From positions 73,340-137,339 of the forward strand of contig NZ_JAYKPK010000011.1 of the NCBI RefSeq assembly GCF_035117555.1: a stretch of DNA of 64,000 nucleotides. Direction: 5' to 3'. The stretch is from Yoonia sp035117555 (GTDB taxonomy: Bacteria > Pseudomonadota > Alphaproteobacteria > Rhodobacterales > Rhodobacteraceae). Both the position numbers and the translations under genes were made by a program. Shown piece by piece: positions 25,853 through 34,414 of the stretch; within the stretch, counting starts at the first letter, position 1; each line of letters starts with the position of its first letter. Under the pieces are notes generated by a model. It saw only the letters and a program-made list of their open reading frames with translations. It was not told where the DNA came from and ran no database searches.

Positions 25853-26919
25853 CACATATCCACCAAGCCACGGCGGCGCAGCAGAATCCACAGGAACACC
25901 GGCGCGCCGATGACGGCGGTGACGATCCCGATGGGTAATTCCGCAGGCGTAATGATACTGCGCGCGATCAGATCGGCCAGCAGCAAAAGGATCGCCCCCA
26001 GCAAGGCGGCATTGACCAGCAGATAGCGGTGGTCCGGCCCGGTCGCCAGCCGCAGCAGATGCGGCACGACGATGCCGATAAAGCCGATGCCGCCGGACAC
26101 GGCGACGGCGGCTCCGGTTGCGGCAGCGACGGTCAGGATCGCCACATGCTTGACCTGCTGCACCGGAAGGCCAATGTGATGCGCCGCAGCCTCGCCCAGT
26201 GACAACCCGTTCAGCCCACGCGAAAGGAAAGGTGCAGCGACCAGCGCCAGCAGCATCACCGGACCTGCCGCCGCAATCTTGGGCCATGACGCGCCGCCCA
26301 GCGACCCCAGCCCCCAAAAGGTCAGATCGCGCAATTGCCGGTCATCGGCGATATAGACCAGAATGCCGGTCGCCGCCCCCGCCAAAGCGCCCAAAGCGAT
26401 CCCTGCCAGCAGCATGGTCGCCGTCGATGTCCGCCCGGCGCGGGTGGAGACGCGGTAAAGCACCAGTGTCGAGATCCAGCCGCCCAGAAAAGCCGCCACC
26501 GGCACCATCTGCCAGCCAAGTGTTGCCACGACCCAAGCCGGGGCGAACCCGCCCAGCACGATCGCCAGCACGGCACCCAGACCTGCGCCTGCACCCACAC
26601 CGACCAACCCCGGATCGGCAAGCGGATTGCGGAACAGGCCTTGCATGACAGCGCCGCCCACAGCCAAAGATGCGCCGACCAGCACGCCGGTCAGCATCCG
26701 GGGCAGGCGGATTTCCCACAGGATCAGCCTGTCGCGGTCCGGCAAAGCCGCGCCCGACCACCAGGCTTGCAGCAGATCACCAAGATGCACACCCGATGCG
26801 CCATGCGACAGGCTCAGCAGGCAGGTGATCACCAAGAGCACGGCCAAGCCATAAGCCACCAGCCTTGCGCGCGGGCTGCGGTCGCCGGGCAGGGCGGCGC
26901 TGAAATCAATCGCGACCAT
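25852..26919 (-). CDS. hmuU: haemin ABC transporter permease HmuU (FecCD family)
   Basis: Polytopic permease of 355 residues. FecCD signatures include RLPRMLTGVLVGASLAVGGA, NPLADPGLVGVGAGAGLGAV and the C-terminal GGIGFIGIVVPHLLRL. It moves haem delivered by HmuT across the inner membrane, powered by HmuV. The start overlaps the hmuT stop by one base and the end overlaps hmuV, so the three genes are coupled. Confidence 0.93.
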   Translation of the reverse strand: MVAIDFSAALPGDRSPRARLVAYGLAVLLVITCLLSLSHGASGVHLGDLLQAWWSGAALPDRDRLILWEIRLPRMLTGVLVGASLAVGGAVMQGLFRNPLADPGLVGVGAGAGLGAVLAIVLGGFAPAWVVATLGWQMVPVAAFLGGWISTLVLYRVSTRAGRTSTATMLLAGIALGALAGAATGILVYIADDRQLRDLTFWGLGSLGGASWPKIAAAGPVMLLALVAAPFLSRGLNGLSLGEAAAHHIGLPVQQVKHVAILTVAAATGAAVAVSGGIGFIGIVVPHLLRLATGPDHRYLLVNAALLGAILLLLADLIARSIITPAELPIGIVTAVIGAPVFLWILLRRRGLVDM

Positions 26920-27773
26920 CAGCCGTCACTCTGTGCTGTCAGCGCGCGGAAATGCGCGGTCAGCTCCAACGCGGCCTCGCCCGTGCGCGGGCCAAAGCCC
27001 AGCAGGTAAAGGCCATCCATCGTCACGACGCGCCCTTCCGCACCGGCATTGGTCAGCCGGAGTGCGGGATGAGCGGTGATATCGGCCAACGACACTTCAT
27101 GATCGCCACCGCGATCCATCATCAGGATCAGATCGGGGGCGGCGGCAATCGCTGCCTCATCGGTCAGGGGTTTGTAGCCGTCCAGATCGGTCACGGCATT
27201 GATCCCACCGGCGAGTTCGATCATTGCCGCGGCTGATGATCCCGCGCCGCCGACCAGCAAGCGCCCGCCCTGCATCGACAGGATGAACATCACACGGGGG
27301 GCCTCGGGCAAGGCATCCCCTGCGGCGCGCGCCTCTGCCAGTTTGGCCGCGACAGAATCTTGCAACGCCTGTCCGGCCTCGGGCAGGGCGAGCGCTTCGG
27401 CCACGGCGGCGATCTTGGTACCGACCCCATCGGGGTCGAGTGCTTGCGGCACCATCACCAGCGGAATGCCGGTGCGGTTCAGCACATCAAGCACTTCGGG
27501 CGGCCCGGCGTCATGTTCGGCGATGATCATATCGGGGTCCATCGCGATCAGGTTTTCGGCAGACAGGGCGCGGACATAGCCGATATCAGGCAAGGCTTCG
27601 ACAATCTCTGGATAGGTTGAGGTCGTATCGCGCGCGATCAGCCGGTCGCTGGCACCAAGCGCATGGATGATTTCTGCAACCGACCCACCCGCCGCGATCA
27701 CGCGGCTGGGGCTGTCAGCATAAGCGGCAGGGGCGAGCGTCAGGGCTGCGGCAAGAATGGCATACCGGATCAT
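26919..27773 (-). CDS. hmuT: periplasmic haemin-binding protein HmuT
   Basis: Substrate-binding protein of 284 residues with a signal peptide (MIRYAILAAALTLAPAAYA). Family marks are RVIAAGGSVAEIIHALGA, RLIARDTTSTYPE and LPDIGYVRALSAENLIAMDP. It hands haem from the TonB-dependent receptor to HmuUV. The start overlaps the hmuS stop by ATGA, placing it second in the hmuSTUV operon. Confidence 0.92.
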   Translation of the reverse strand: MIRYAILAAALTLAPAAYADSPSRVIAAGGSVAEIIHALGASDRLIARDTTSTYPEIVEALPDIGYVRALSAENLIAMDPDMIIAEHDAGPPEVLDVLNRTGIPLVMVPQALDPDGVGTKIAAVAEALALPEAGQALQDSVAAKLAEARAAGDALPEAPRVMFILSMQGGRLLVGGAGSSAAAMIELAGGINAVTDLDGYKPLTDEAAIAAAPDLILMMDRGGDHEVSLADITAHPALRLTNAGAEGRVVTMDGLYLLGFGPRTGEAALELTAHFRALTAQSDG

Positions 27774-28810
27774 GCCATGACCCCGCCTGCCAAAGTATCA
27801 GCCAATTGATCCCAGCCTTTGGTATCGGTCGCGGCCTCGGCGCGTTTGCCAAAGATTTGCAGGATCAATTGGCCATCGGCATCAAACGCCTCGACCGAGA
27901 TTGCGTCACCGCGTTTGCTGGGTTTGCGCACCAGCCAGACCTCGGCCACTTTGTCAGCGCGCAGATGCAGGTTGAAACGCGGGTCGAGCACATTGAACCA
28001 CGGACCCATCGGTTCGAGACGCTGCACGGTGCCGGAATGGATCTGGATACAGCCGCGATTGCCGACAAAGATCATGATCTGCAAGGCCCGTGCTGCGGCC
28101 TGATGCAGGGCATCCTCCAGCGCGGTGACCGGCAATTGCACGGCCCAAGGCGCGCCGATGGACCGGTTCGCGCCAAGCCGGTCGAAATTCAGCCTTTTGG
28201 TCAGCGGAACGAATTGATGGGTATCGGTCATGGCGACCCAATGGCTGCGCAGCTCGTCCAGTTTGTCCACGTTCACGCGGACAGGTTCAACGATGGCGCG
28301 GGGGTCCAGATCAAAAGGCGCGTCATCGGCGAGGGCCAGATCAGCGACCAAAGCATCAAAAGCCGCGATGTCGGAGTCTGGCCCAAGGTGGATCTTATGC
28401 ACCGCATCCCCTGCGGCATCAAACACTTGCAAGCTGCGTTTGGTGCCATCGGCCCCGGCGCGTTCCACCGCGAAAGCATGGACCCAATGGCGCGGGAAAA
28501 TCCGCAGGTCGATATCATCGCCCAGCACCATCGCCGCATGAGCCCCCGCGTGAAACCCGGTATAGATGCCGCGCCGTTCATGCACGCAATGGTCATTGCG
28601 GGTCAGCGCCATGACATCGCCCAAAGCTTCGACCCGTGGCAGCAATTGCGCAGGGTCCGCCACAATGCGGCGCACGCCGTGGCCCAGATCGGCGGCCAGG
28701 ATTTCCGCCTCGCGGATGCCAAGGCTTTCAGCCAAGTCACGTTCGCGCATTTTGGGTTTATCGGCGCGCGCGGCGGCAATGGCTTCGGCGCGGCTGGGGG
28801 ATAGAATCAT
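27770..28810 (-). CDS. hmuS: haemin-degrading/haem-trafficking protein HmuS
   Basis: Cytoplasmic HemS/ChuS-type protein of 346 residues that receives imported haem and releases iron. Two ChuX/HemS-like repeats are visible: one around ALTRNDHCVHERRGIYTGF, with the likely haem-ligand region, and one around IGAPWAVQLPVTALEDAL and NRGCIQIHSGTVQRLEPMGPW. The ATG at 28810 has an excellent GGAGGT upstream. It is the first gene of hmuSTUV and diverges from the receptor gene across a 216-bp region with an iron-box-like site. Confidence 0.92.
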   Translation of the reverse strand: MILSPSRAEAIAAARADKPKMRERDLAESLGIREAEILAADLGHGVRRIVADPAQLLPRVEALGDVMALTRNDHCVHERRGIYTGFHAGAHAAMVLGDDIDLRIFPRHWVHAFAVERAGADGTKRSLQVFDAAGDAVHKIHLGPDSDIAAFDALVADLALADDAPFDLDPRAIVEPVRVNVDKLDELRSHWVAMTDTHQFVPLTKRLNFDRLGANRSIGAPWAVQLPVTALEDALHQAAARALQIMIFVGNRGCIQIHSGTVQRLEPMGPWFNVLDPRFNLHLRADKVAEVWLVRKPSKRGDAISVEAFDADGQLILQIFGKRAEAATDTKGWDQLADTLAGGVMA

Positions 28811-28913
28811 GGGGTTACCTCCGTTAGGCCCGCCATTGTGGCGGGCGTGGAAGCACCAGGTCCCGGATCTGGCGTTGCCTGAAATGGCATGGCTGGAAGA
28901 TCTGACGCATACT

Positions 28914-28928
28914 TGACTATTTCTGTCA
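28914..28928. promoter_or_regulatory. iron-responsive operator candidate (TGA-N9-TCA) overlapping a -35 box
   Basis: TGACTATTTCTGTCA (28914-28928) fits the TGA-N9-TCA pattern of RirA/IscR-type iron boxes of alphaproteobacteria and contains the inverted arms TGAC and GTCA. It overlaps TTGACT (28913-28918), a good -35 for the receptor gene; a weak TAGAGC follows 17 bp later. Being symmetric and between divergent haem operons, it could control both. Confidence 0.55.
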
Positions 28929-29026
28929 GGTTGCTTAGAGCGGCTTTCGTCGGGGGTCAAGACCTTGCGACGCGCCAGCCGGACAGCCAGCCAAAAATCA
29001 AATATAATGGAATGGAGAGTTCGGAT

Positions 29027-31153
29027 ATGACATTGCGCATGCGCCCGCGCAGGCTGGGATTGACCTGCCTGCTGATGACAACAGCGATTCTATCGGCAGG
29101 GGCGGCAAGCGCGCAACAGGCCGATTTTGATGGCAGCACCTTTCTGGGGCGGCTGATCTTTGGCGCAGGCCAGCAGAAGGTCGCGATTGATACGCCACAG
29201 GCAGTCAGCGTGCTGGATCAGGATGATATCGACCGTGAACAGGCCGCCAATGTCGGGCAGATGCTGCGCAATGTGCCGGGCGCGCAGACCGCCGGGTCGG
29301 ACCGGCCTTTGGGCTATGCGTTCAATATCCGCGGGATCGGGGCGACCGAACAATCCGCCTCCGAGGCGCGGATCATCGTCAATGTGGACGGCGTGCCGAA
29401 ATTCTATGAACAATACCGGCTGGGGTCGTTTTTCTCTGACCCCGAACTTTATCGCCGGGTCGAGGTGTTGCGCGGGCCGGGGTCAGCCACGCTTTATGGC
29501 TCTGGGGCTGTCGGCGGCGTTGTGAACTTTGAGACCAAGGATGCCAGTGACTTCATCTCTGAAGGCGGCAGCGGCGCGTTGCGGCTGAAATATGGCTATG
29601 ACAGCAATGGTGACGGCCAGATGGGGTCGCTGATCTATGCTGCGCGTCCGACGGAAGGTGCCGAGTTTCTGGCCGCTTTGGGCTATCGTTCGTCCGATGA
29701 TTATCAGGATGGTGCGGGCAATGACGTGCAGGGTAGCGAATTTGAAGCCCCCTCCACCCTGCTCAAAGGGACATTCCAGCTGAATGACACGCAGACCCTG
29801 CGTCTGTCGGCGCAACGGTTTTCCTCAGATGCCGATAACGCGGCTTTGGTGCAGACGGCAGGCGGCAATAACCCCGCCTTTGGCAGCATGACCATCGATG
29901 ATCTCTTCGGTCGGGTGGATCGCACGGTCACTGACGATACATTCAATGTCGAATGGGACAATCAAAGCGGCGGCTGGTTCAACCCGCGTGTGCAATTGTC
30001 CTATGCTGATACCAATGTCGAGCAATCGAATGCCCGGTCTGTCACCGGCACACCGCAGCGCTGTTCACCGACGCTGAGCAACAACAATGTGTTTTGTGAC
30101 GTCACCTATGCCTATCGCACCACGATGCTGAAGGCCGAAAATACCGCCGATTTCGCCGGCGCGGGGTGGAGCAATTTCCTGACCTTCGGTCTGCAGGCGA
30201 CCCATCAGGACCGTGTCGCCGACAGTGCTGGCCCGCTTGGCTTTCACCCCGAAGGCAATGACCGCAAGATCGGGCTTTACGCGCAATCGGAATTCGTGAT
30301 CGGTGACCGGCTGACGATTATCCCCGGCGCGCGGATCGATTTCGCCGAACGCGAGGCGGGTGCCGGTGTGCCCGGCAGTGGCGATGTGACCGATGACGCG
30401 ACGGCGCTGTCGCTGGCCGCACTTTATGACGTCACCGATGATCTGTCTGTCTTCGGCTCGGTCGCGCGCACCGAACGCCTGCCGACATTGGATGAGCTTT
30501 ATTCCTATACCGGCAGCAAGGCCCCAGCACTTGATCTGGACAAGGAAGAGGCCACGAACGTTGAACTCGGCCTGACCTATAACCGCGACGGTCTTTTCAC
30601 CGGCAATGACAATCTGCAACTGAAACTGACTGCCTTCCGCAACCAGATCGACGGGTTGGTGACAACAACGCCCGGCAGTGACACGGTGTTTTTCCGCAAC
30701 CTTGCTCGGGCTGAATTTGAAGGGGCCGAGATTGAGGCGGGCTATGAAAATGACGATGTCTTCGGCCGTCTGGCCGTGTCCACTGTCCGCGCGACGGATC
30801 GTGATTTCGGCTATACGCTCTCCACAGCACCCGCCGATACGGTCGCGCTGACGATCGGTGGGCGGTTGCCCGATCAGGGGCTGGAATTCGGCTGGCGCGG
30901 CACTTTCGTCGATGACATCACGACATCCAGCCGCAGCACAAGCACGGGCGCGATCACCGACACCAGCTATGACGGTTACACCATGCAGGATGTGTTCATG
31001 ACCTGGACACCGGACAGCGGCGCGCTGGACGGGTTCGAGGTGCAACTTGCGGTCGAAAACCTGTTTGACGCCGATTACCGCAACAATCTGTCATCCGATC
31101 AGGGCCGCGGGCGCACCGTCAAACTCGCGCTGGCAAAGACCATCACATGGTAA
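29027..31153 (+). CDS. hmuR: TonB-dependent haem/haemoglobin receptor
   Basis: Outer-membrane receptor of 708 residues. The signal peptide ends near AGAASAQQ, the plug domain has PQAVSVLDQDDIDREQAANV and FNIRGIGA, then the plug-barrel junction RRVEVLRGPGSATLYGSGAV. The barrel closes with FDADYRNNLSSDQGRGRTVKL and a terminal aromatic (ITW). The ATG at 29027 has GGAGAG 7 nt upstream. It heads a plus-strand operon with a small exported protein, ExbB, two ExbDs and TonB, so receptor and energising complex are made together. hmuR is the usual name in this setting; direct haem specificity is inferred from the neighbours. Confidence 0.9.
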   Translation: MTLRMRPRRLGLTCLLMTTAILSAGAASAQQADFDGSTFLGRLIFGAGQQKVAIDTPQAVSVLDQDDIDREQAANVGQMLRNVPGAQTAGSDRPLGYAFNIRGIGATEQSASEARIIVNVDGVPKFYEQYRLGSFFSDPELYRRVEVLRGPGSATLYGSGAVGGVVNFETKDASDFISEGGSGALRLKYGYDSNGDGQMGSLIYAARPTEGAEFLAALGYRSSDDYQDGAGNDVQGSEFEAPSTLLKGTFQLNDTQTLRLSAQRFSSDADNAALVQTAGGNNPAFGSMTIDDLFGRVDRTVTDDTFNVEWDNQSGGWFNPRVQLSYADTNVEQSNARSVTGTPQRCSPTLSNNNVFCDVTYAYRTTMLKAENTADFAGAGWSNFLTFGLQATHQDRVADSAGPLGFHPEGNDRKIGLYAQSEFVIGDRLTIIPGARIDFAEREAGAGVPGSGDVTDDATALSLAALYDVTDDLSVFGSVARTERLPTLDELYSYTGSKAPALDLDKEEATNVELGLTYNRDGLFTGNDNLQLKLTAFRNQIDGLVTTTPGSDTVFFRNLARAEFEGAEIEAGYENDDVFGRLAVSTVRATDRDFGYTLSTAPADTVALTIGGRLPDQGLEFGWRGTFVDDITTSSRSTSTGAITDTSYDGYTMQDVFMTWTPDSGALDGFEVQLAVENLFDADYRNNLSSDQGRGRTVKLALAKTITW

Positions 31154-31554
31154 GGACACTGATCCTTGCCCTTGCCGTCGCAACACCTGCGGCGGCACAG
31201 GATGCGGGCACGATTACGCTCGACCTCAACCGGCTCGACCCGGTTGAGCAGGCCTGCCGGCTGACCTTTGTCGCGGACAATACATTGGCCGATCTGTCGG
31301 CTTTGTCGCTTGAAACCGTGCTGTTCGATCAGGATGGCAGGGTTGCGGCGCTGACCCTGTTCGATTTTGGTGAGGTGCCGCAAAGCACGCGCCGGGTACG
31401 CCAGTTCGATGTGGCCGGGCAGGATTGCGCGGATATCGCGCAAGTGCTGGTCAATGGCGTGGCCAGTTGCACAGGCGAAGCGCTGGATAAGACGATCTGC
31501 GCGCAGGCCCTGCGCGTCACCGGCTCAGTGGAAAATGTTGAGGTATTACAATGA
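31147..31554 (+). CDS. small exported protein of the haem-receptor operon
   Basis: A 135-residue protein with a signal peptide (VRTLILALAVATPAAAQDA) and four cysteines (in QACRLTF, QDCADI, ASCTGE and TICAQA) that could form two disulfides. It overlaps the receptor gene by 7 bp and exbB by 4 bp, so it is made with the TonB machinery. I do not recognise a characterised family; a periplasmic accessory of haem uptake is an inference from position only. Confidence 0.75.
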   Translation: MVRTLILALAVATPAAAQDAGTITLDLNRLDPVEQACRLTFVADNTLADLSALSLETVLFDQDGRVAALTLFDFGEVPQSTRRVRQFDVAGQDCADIAQVLVNGVASCTGEALDKTICAQALRVTGSVENVEVLQ

Positions 31555-32213
31555 TCCATCTCTATCAGGCGCGCGATGCTCTGCTGGGCTTTGTCGATCT
31601 GGGCGGCTGGGTGGTCGCCCTGATTATTGCGCTGTCAGTGCTGTCGGGGGCCGTGGTGCTGTGGAAGTTGTGGCAATTTACGGCGGCGGGTGTCGGGCGC
31701 CATGCGCCATTGCTGACGGCATTGGCCGCATTGGATGCAGGCCAGCCCGCCCGCGCGGTTGCCTTGGCCGGAGCCGCACCAAGCCACCTGGGGTCAGTTC
31801 TGGCGCTGGCCCTGAAGGCGACAGACGCGCGCGCGAGGCTTTATGCCTTTGCCGAAGGGCGGCTCGCCCGGCTGGAAAGTGGGTTCCGTCTGCTTGACAC
31901 TGTGGCGCAGACCGCCCCTTTGCTGGGGCTGTTCGGCACCGTGCTGGGGATGATCGACGCATTCCGCGCGATGCAGGAAGCGGGGCAGAATGTGGACCCT
32001 TCCGTGCTGGCCGGTGGGATCTGGGTGGCGCTGATGACAACGGCGGCGGGGCTGGCCGTGGCCATGCCGTTATCCGCGATCCTGTCATGGTTTGAAGGCC
32101 GCATGGCCAGCGAACGCCGGATGGCCGAAGCGCTGATCGAAGGGGCGCTGCGCCCCGGATTGACCGCATCACGCGACATAGCTGTCAGCAAGGCGGATCT
32201 GGCCCATGCCTAG
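31551..32213 (+). CDS. exbB: ExbB, MotA/TolQ/ExbB proton channel
   Basis: Inner-membrane proton-channel subunit, 220 residues. Helix 1 lies near residues 20-42, a cytoplasmic loop follows, and the conserved LLDTVAQTAPLLGLFGTVLGMIDAF and GGIWVALMTTAAGLAVAMP segments hold helices 2 and 3. It works with ExbD and TonB to energise the haem receptor. The start overlaps the upstream stop by ATGA and the end overlaps the first exbD by 8 bp. Confidence 0.92.
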   Translation: MIHLYQARDALLGFVDLGGWVVALIIALSVLSGAVVLWKLWQFTAAGVGRHAPLLTALAALDAGQPARAVALAGAAPSHLGSVLALALKATDARARLYAFAEGRLARLESGFRLLDTVAQTAPLLGLFGTVLGMIDAFRAMQEAGQNVDPSVLAGGIWVALMTTAAGLAVAMPLSAILSWFEGRMASERRMAEALIEGALRPGLTASRDIAVSKADLAHA

Positions 32214-32577
32214 ACCCGCACGGCGCAGGCGGCGGCTGTCGATGACATCGCTGATCGATGTGATCTTTCTGCTGCTCTTGTTCTTCATGCTGTCCTCGAC
32301 CTTCAGCCGCTATGGCGATCTGCCGTTTATCACAGCGACAGGCGGTGCGACGCCGCTGGATGGCCCGGCGCCTGCATTCCTGCGGGTGCAGCCTGATGGG
32401 CTGCGGCTGAACGTGGCTGATGTGACGCTGGCGGATCTGCCTACCGCACTGGCTGCGTTAGAGGTATCGCTGGTCCTGATCGTCGCCACGGACGGTGTGT
32501 CTGCGCAGGACCTCGTCGATGTGCTTGTCATCGTGCAGGCGGTGCCTGACCTGACCCTGCGCCTGATCGGAGGCTGA
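32206..32577 (+). CDS. exbD: ExbD-type biopolymer transport protein, first copy
   Basis: A 123-residue single-helix protein. The basic start PRPARRRRRLSMTSLIDVIF leads directly into the membrane helix LLLLFFMLSSTF, with the family aspartate of SLIDVIFLL at its N-terminal edge; a small periplasmic domain follows. It forms the proton-driven motor with ExbB. It is followed after 4 bp by a second, dissimilar ExbD. Confidence 0.9.
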   Translation: MPRPARRRRRLSMTSLIDVIFLLLLFFMLSSTFSRYGDLPFITATGGATPLDGPAPAFLRVQPDGLRLNVADVTLADLPTALAALEVSLVLIVATDGVSAQDLVDVLVIVQAVPDLTLRLIGG

Positions 32578-32581
32578 TCTG

Positions 32582-32974
32582 ATGCGGCTGACCGCCAAAC
32601 CCCGCACCAAATCCGAACCGACGATTGCCCTGATCAATATCGTCTTTCTGATGCTGGTGTTCTTTCTGGTTGCAGGCCAGATCGCCCGGCCCGTGGACCG
32701 GGACGTCACTTTGGTTGATGCGAGCCTGCCCAATGCCAAGGTCCCCGATGATGCGCTGGTGCTGCGCGCCGATGGCACGCTGCTGTGGCGCGGCGATGCT
32801 GTGACACTCTTTGACTTCGCCGTGGCGCAGGTCACCGAACCTGAAGGCCCACCGCTGCGCATCCTGCCCGACCGGGACGCGCCCGCGCGTGCCCTGATCG
32901 CTATCGCCGTTGACCTGCGCGCCATCACAGGGCGGGATATCCGTCTGGTGACACAACAAAGTGCGGCACCATGA
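32582..32974 (+). CDS. ExbD-type biopolymer transport protein, second copy
   Basis: A 130-residue ExbD-family protein, distinct from the copy just upstream. The membrane helix is IALINIVFLMLVFFLVAGQI. Here the usual aspartate of the LIDV motif is replaced by asparagine (ALINIVFLM), so only the first copy carries the proton-responsive residue. This suggests a hetero-oligomeric motor. It overlaps the tonB start by 4 bp. Confidence 0.88.
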   Translation: MRLTAKPRTKSEPTIALINIVFLMLVFFLVAGQIARPVDRDVTLVDASLPNAKVPDDALVLRADGTLLWRGDAVTLFDFAVAQVTEPEGPPLRILPDRDAPARALIAIAVDLRAITGRDIRLVTQQSAAP

Positions 32975-33807
32975 CCCGGATGCGCGCGCTGATTGGTGGT
33001 GCGGCAGCACTGACGCTGTCAGGGGCGCTACATGCCGCAGTGCTGCTGATCGCCACGCCGCAGGATGAACCGGTGCTAATGTCCGGCGGCGGCACAGCGG
33101 ATATCGCAGCGCTCGGCGCTGCGTTCGAGGATTTCGCGGCCGGGTCAATGCCTGTCGTTCCCGCAGCACAACCCGCCGTGCAGGTGCCTGCAACGCAGCC
33201 AAACCTGACCCTGCCATCGTCTGACACAGCCGATCTGGCCGTGCCGGTCGCGCCAACCACCGCCACAGCGCCCCCTGTCACCGGCGCGACTGCACCACCC
33301 CCCGAGACCGCATCAAATGTCGCGCCCGAGGTGGCAACGGCCATCACGACGGAACCTGCTCCGGCGACCTCGATCCGTCCGGTCGCACGTCCAGCACAGA
33401 GACCACAGCAAAGAGCGCAAGCTGCGCCACCGCGCCCGGCGGGCAATGCGGAAACTGACGCCAACCGGGGCAGTGCCCAAGGGCAGCAGGGCGGTCAGGC
33501 CGTGGCCGCCGGTGCGGCACCCACACAGGATATGGCGGGCGGACAGGCGGCGGCAAATTACCCCGGACAGGTCCTGCGCCAGATCACGCGGCTGCGGCGT
33601 CAGACCGCCCGGACGCGCGGCACTGTCATGGTCAGCTTTGCTGTCGCCGGGTCAGGCGCTTTGGCAGATGTGGCCGTTGCGCAATCCTCAGGATCGGCAG
33701 CGCTGGACCAAATGGCGCTGGACCATATCCGGCGGGCAGCTCCGTTTCCGCCGCCGCCCGCTGGCGCGCAGACGAGCTTTCGCTTTGAATTTGTAGGGCG
33801 GCCCTGA
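32971..33807 (+). CDS. tonB: TonB-family energy transducer
   Basis: A 278-residue protein with an N-terminal membrane anchor (LIGGAAALTLSGALHAAVLLI), a long Pro/Ala/Thr-rich periplasmic linker (about residues 55-190) and a C-terminal TonB domain. The domain starts near NYPGQVLRQITRLRRQ and includes GTVMVSFAVAGSGALADVAV and ALDQMALDHIRRAAPFPPPP. It spans the periplasm to contact the TonB box of the receptor encoded at the head of this operon. Confidence 0.9.
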   Translation: MTRMRALIGGAAALTLSGALHAAVLLIATPQDEPVLMSGGGTADIAALGAAFEDFAAGSMPVVPAAQPAVQVPATQPNLTLPSSDTADLAVPVAPTTATAPPVTGATAPPPETASNVAPEVATAITTEPAPATSIRPVARPAQRPQQRAQAAPPRPAGNAETDANRGSAQGQQGGQAVAAGAAPTQDMAGGQAAANYPGQVLRQITRLRRQTARTRGTVMVSFAVAGSGALADVAVAQSSGSAALDQMALDHIRRAAPFPPPPAGAQTSFRFEFVGRP

Positions 33808-33952
33808 GATCACCGCGCATTGATGCGATGCTTCGCCCGGTGTGCCCCCGGCGCTGCGACAAAAAGTGACCGCTCCTGTCTGGCACATAGGTCAGAAAAC
33901 CTTACCAGTCGTGTTACAACTGATATAAGATAGTCACATTCATTTTTAATCA

Positions 33953-34414
33953 GTGTTCCAGCTTAAAGAGAAAGCATGTGGAACGGGGCTTTTTATATTG
34001 CACAAACAATTAGTTAAGTCGCGCCTTTTTGACTCGCGGGTGCCATTCTGGCGGCGTGAAGATGGCAGTGTCACTGTTGAATATGTGCTTTGGATCCCCG
34101 TCATCATGAGCTTCATGGTGTTGATAACCGATGCGACGATGCTGATGCACAACCAATCCCTGATGTTCGTCGCTGCGCGCGATGCGTCACGCCAGGTCGC
34201 GCTAGGCCAGAAGACCGCGAATGAAGCCGAGGAAGGCATCCTCGCACGTTTCGCAAAAGCGCCAAATGCCACGGCCAGTGTGCAGGAGGCCAACGGCTTC
34301 GTGACCGCCACGATTGCGATCCCGTTCGAAGATGTGGCCATATTCGGCGGCTTGCTGTCGAACGCATCGATCCGCGCTGATGTCACGATGTGGGTCGAAA
34401 GCAATGATGGATAA
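33953..34414 (+). CDS. TadE-like pseudopilin-type protein
   Basis: About 150 residues with the TadE/TadG layout: a basic N-terminus, a short SVTVEYVLWIP segment with the type-IV-pilin-like glutamate, a membrane helix (LWIPVIMSFMVLITDA) and a small exported domain. The start is uncertain; the GTG at 33953 is the longest option and no clear ribosome site is visible. It overlaps the TadG-like gene downstream. No other tad/flp genes are in the window. Confidence 0.7.
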   Translation: MFQLKEKACGTGLFILHKQLVKSRLFDSRVPFWRREDGSVTVEYVLWIPVIMSFMVLITDATMLMHNQSLMFVAARDASRQVALGQKTANEAEEGILARFAKAPNATASVQEANGFVTATIAIPFEDVAIFGGLLSNASIRADVTMWVESNDG

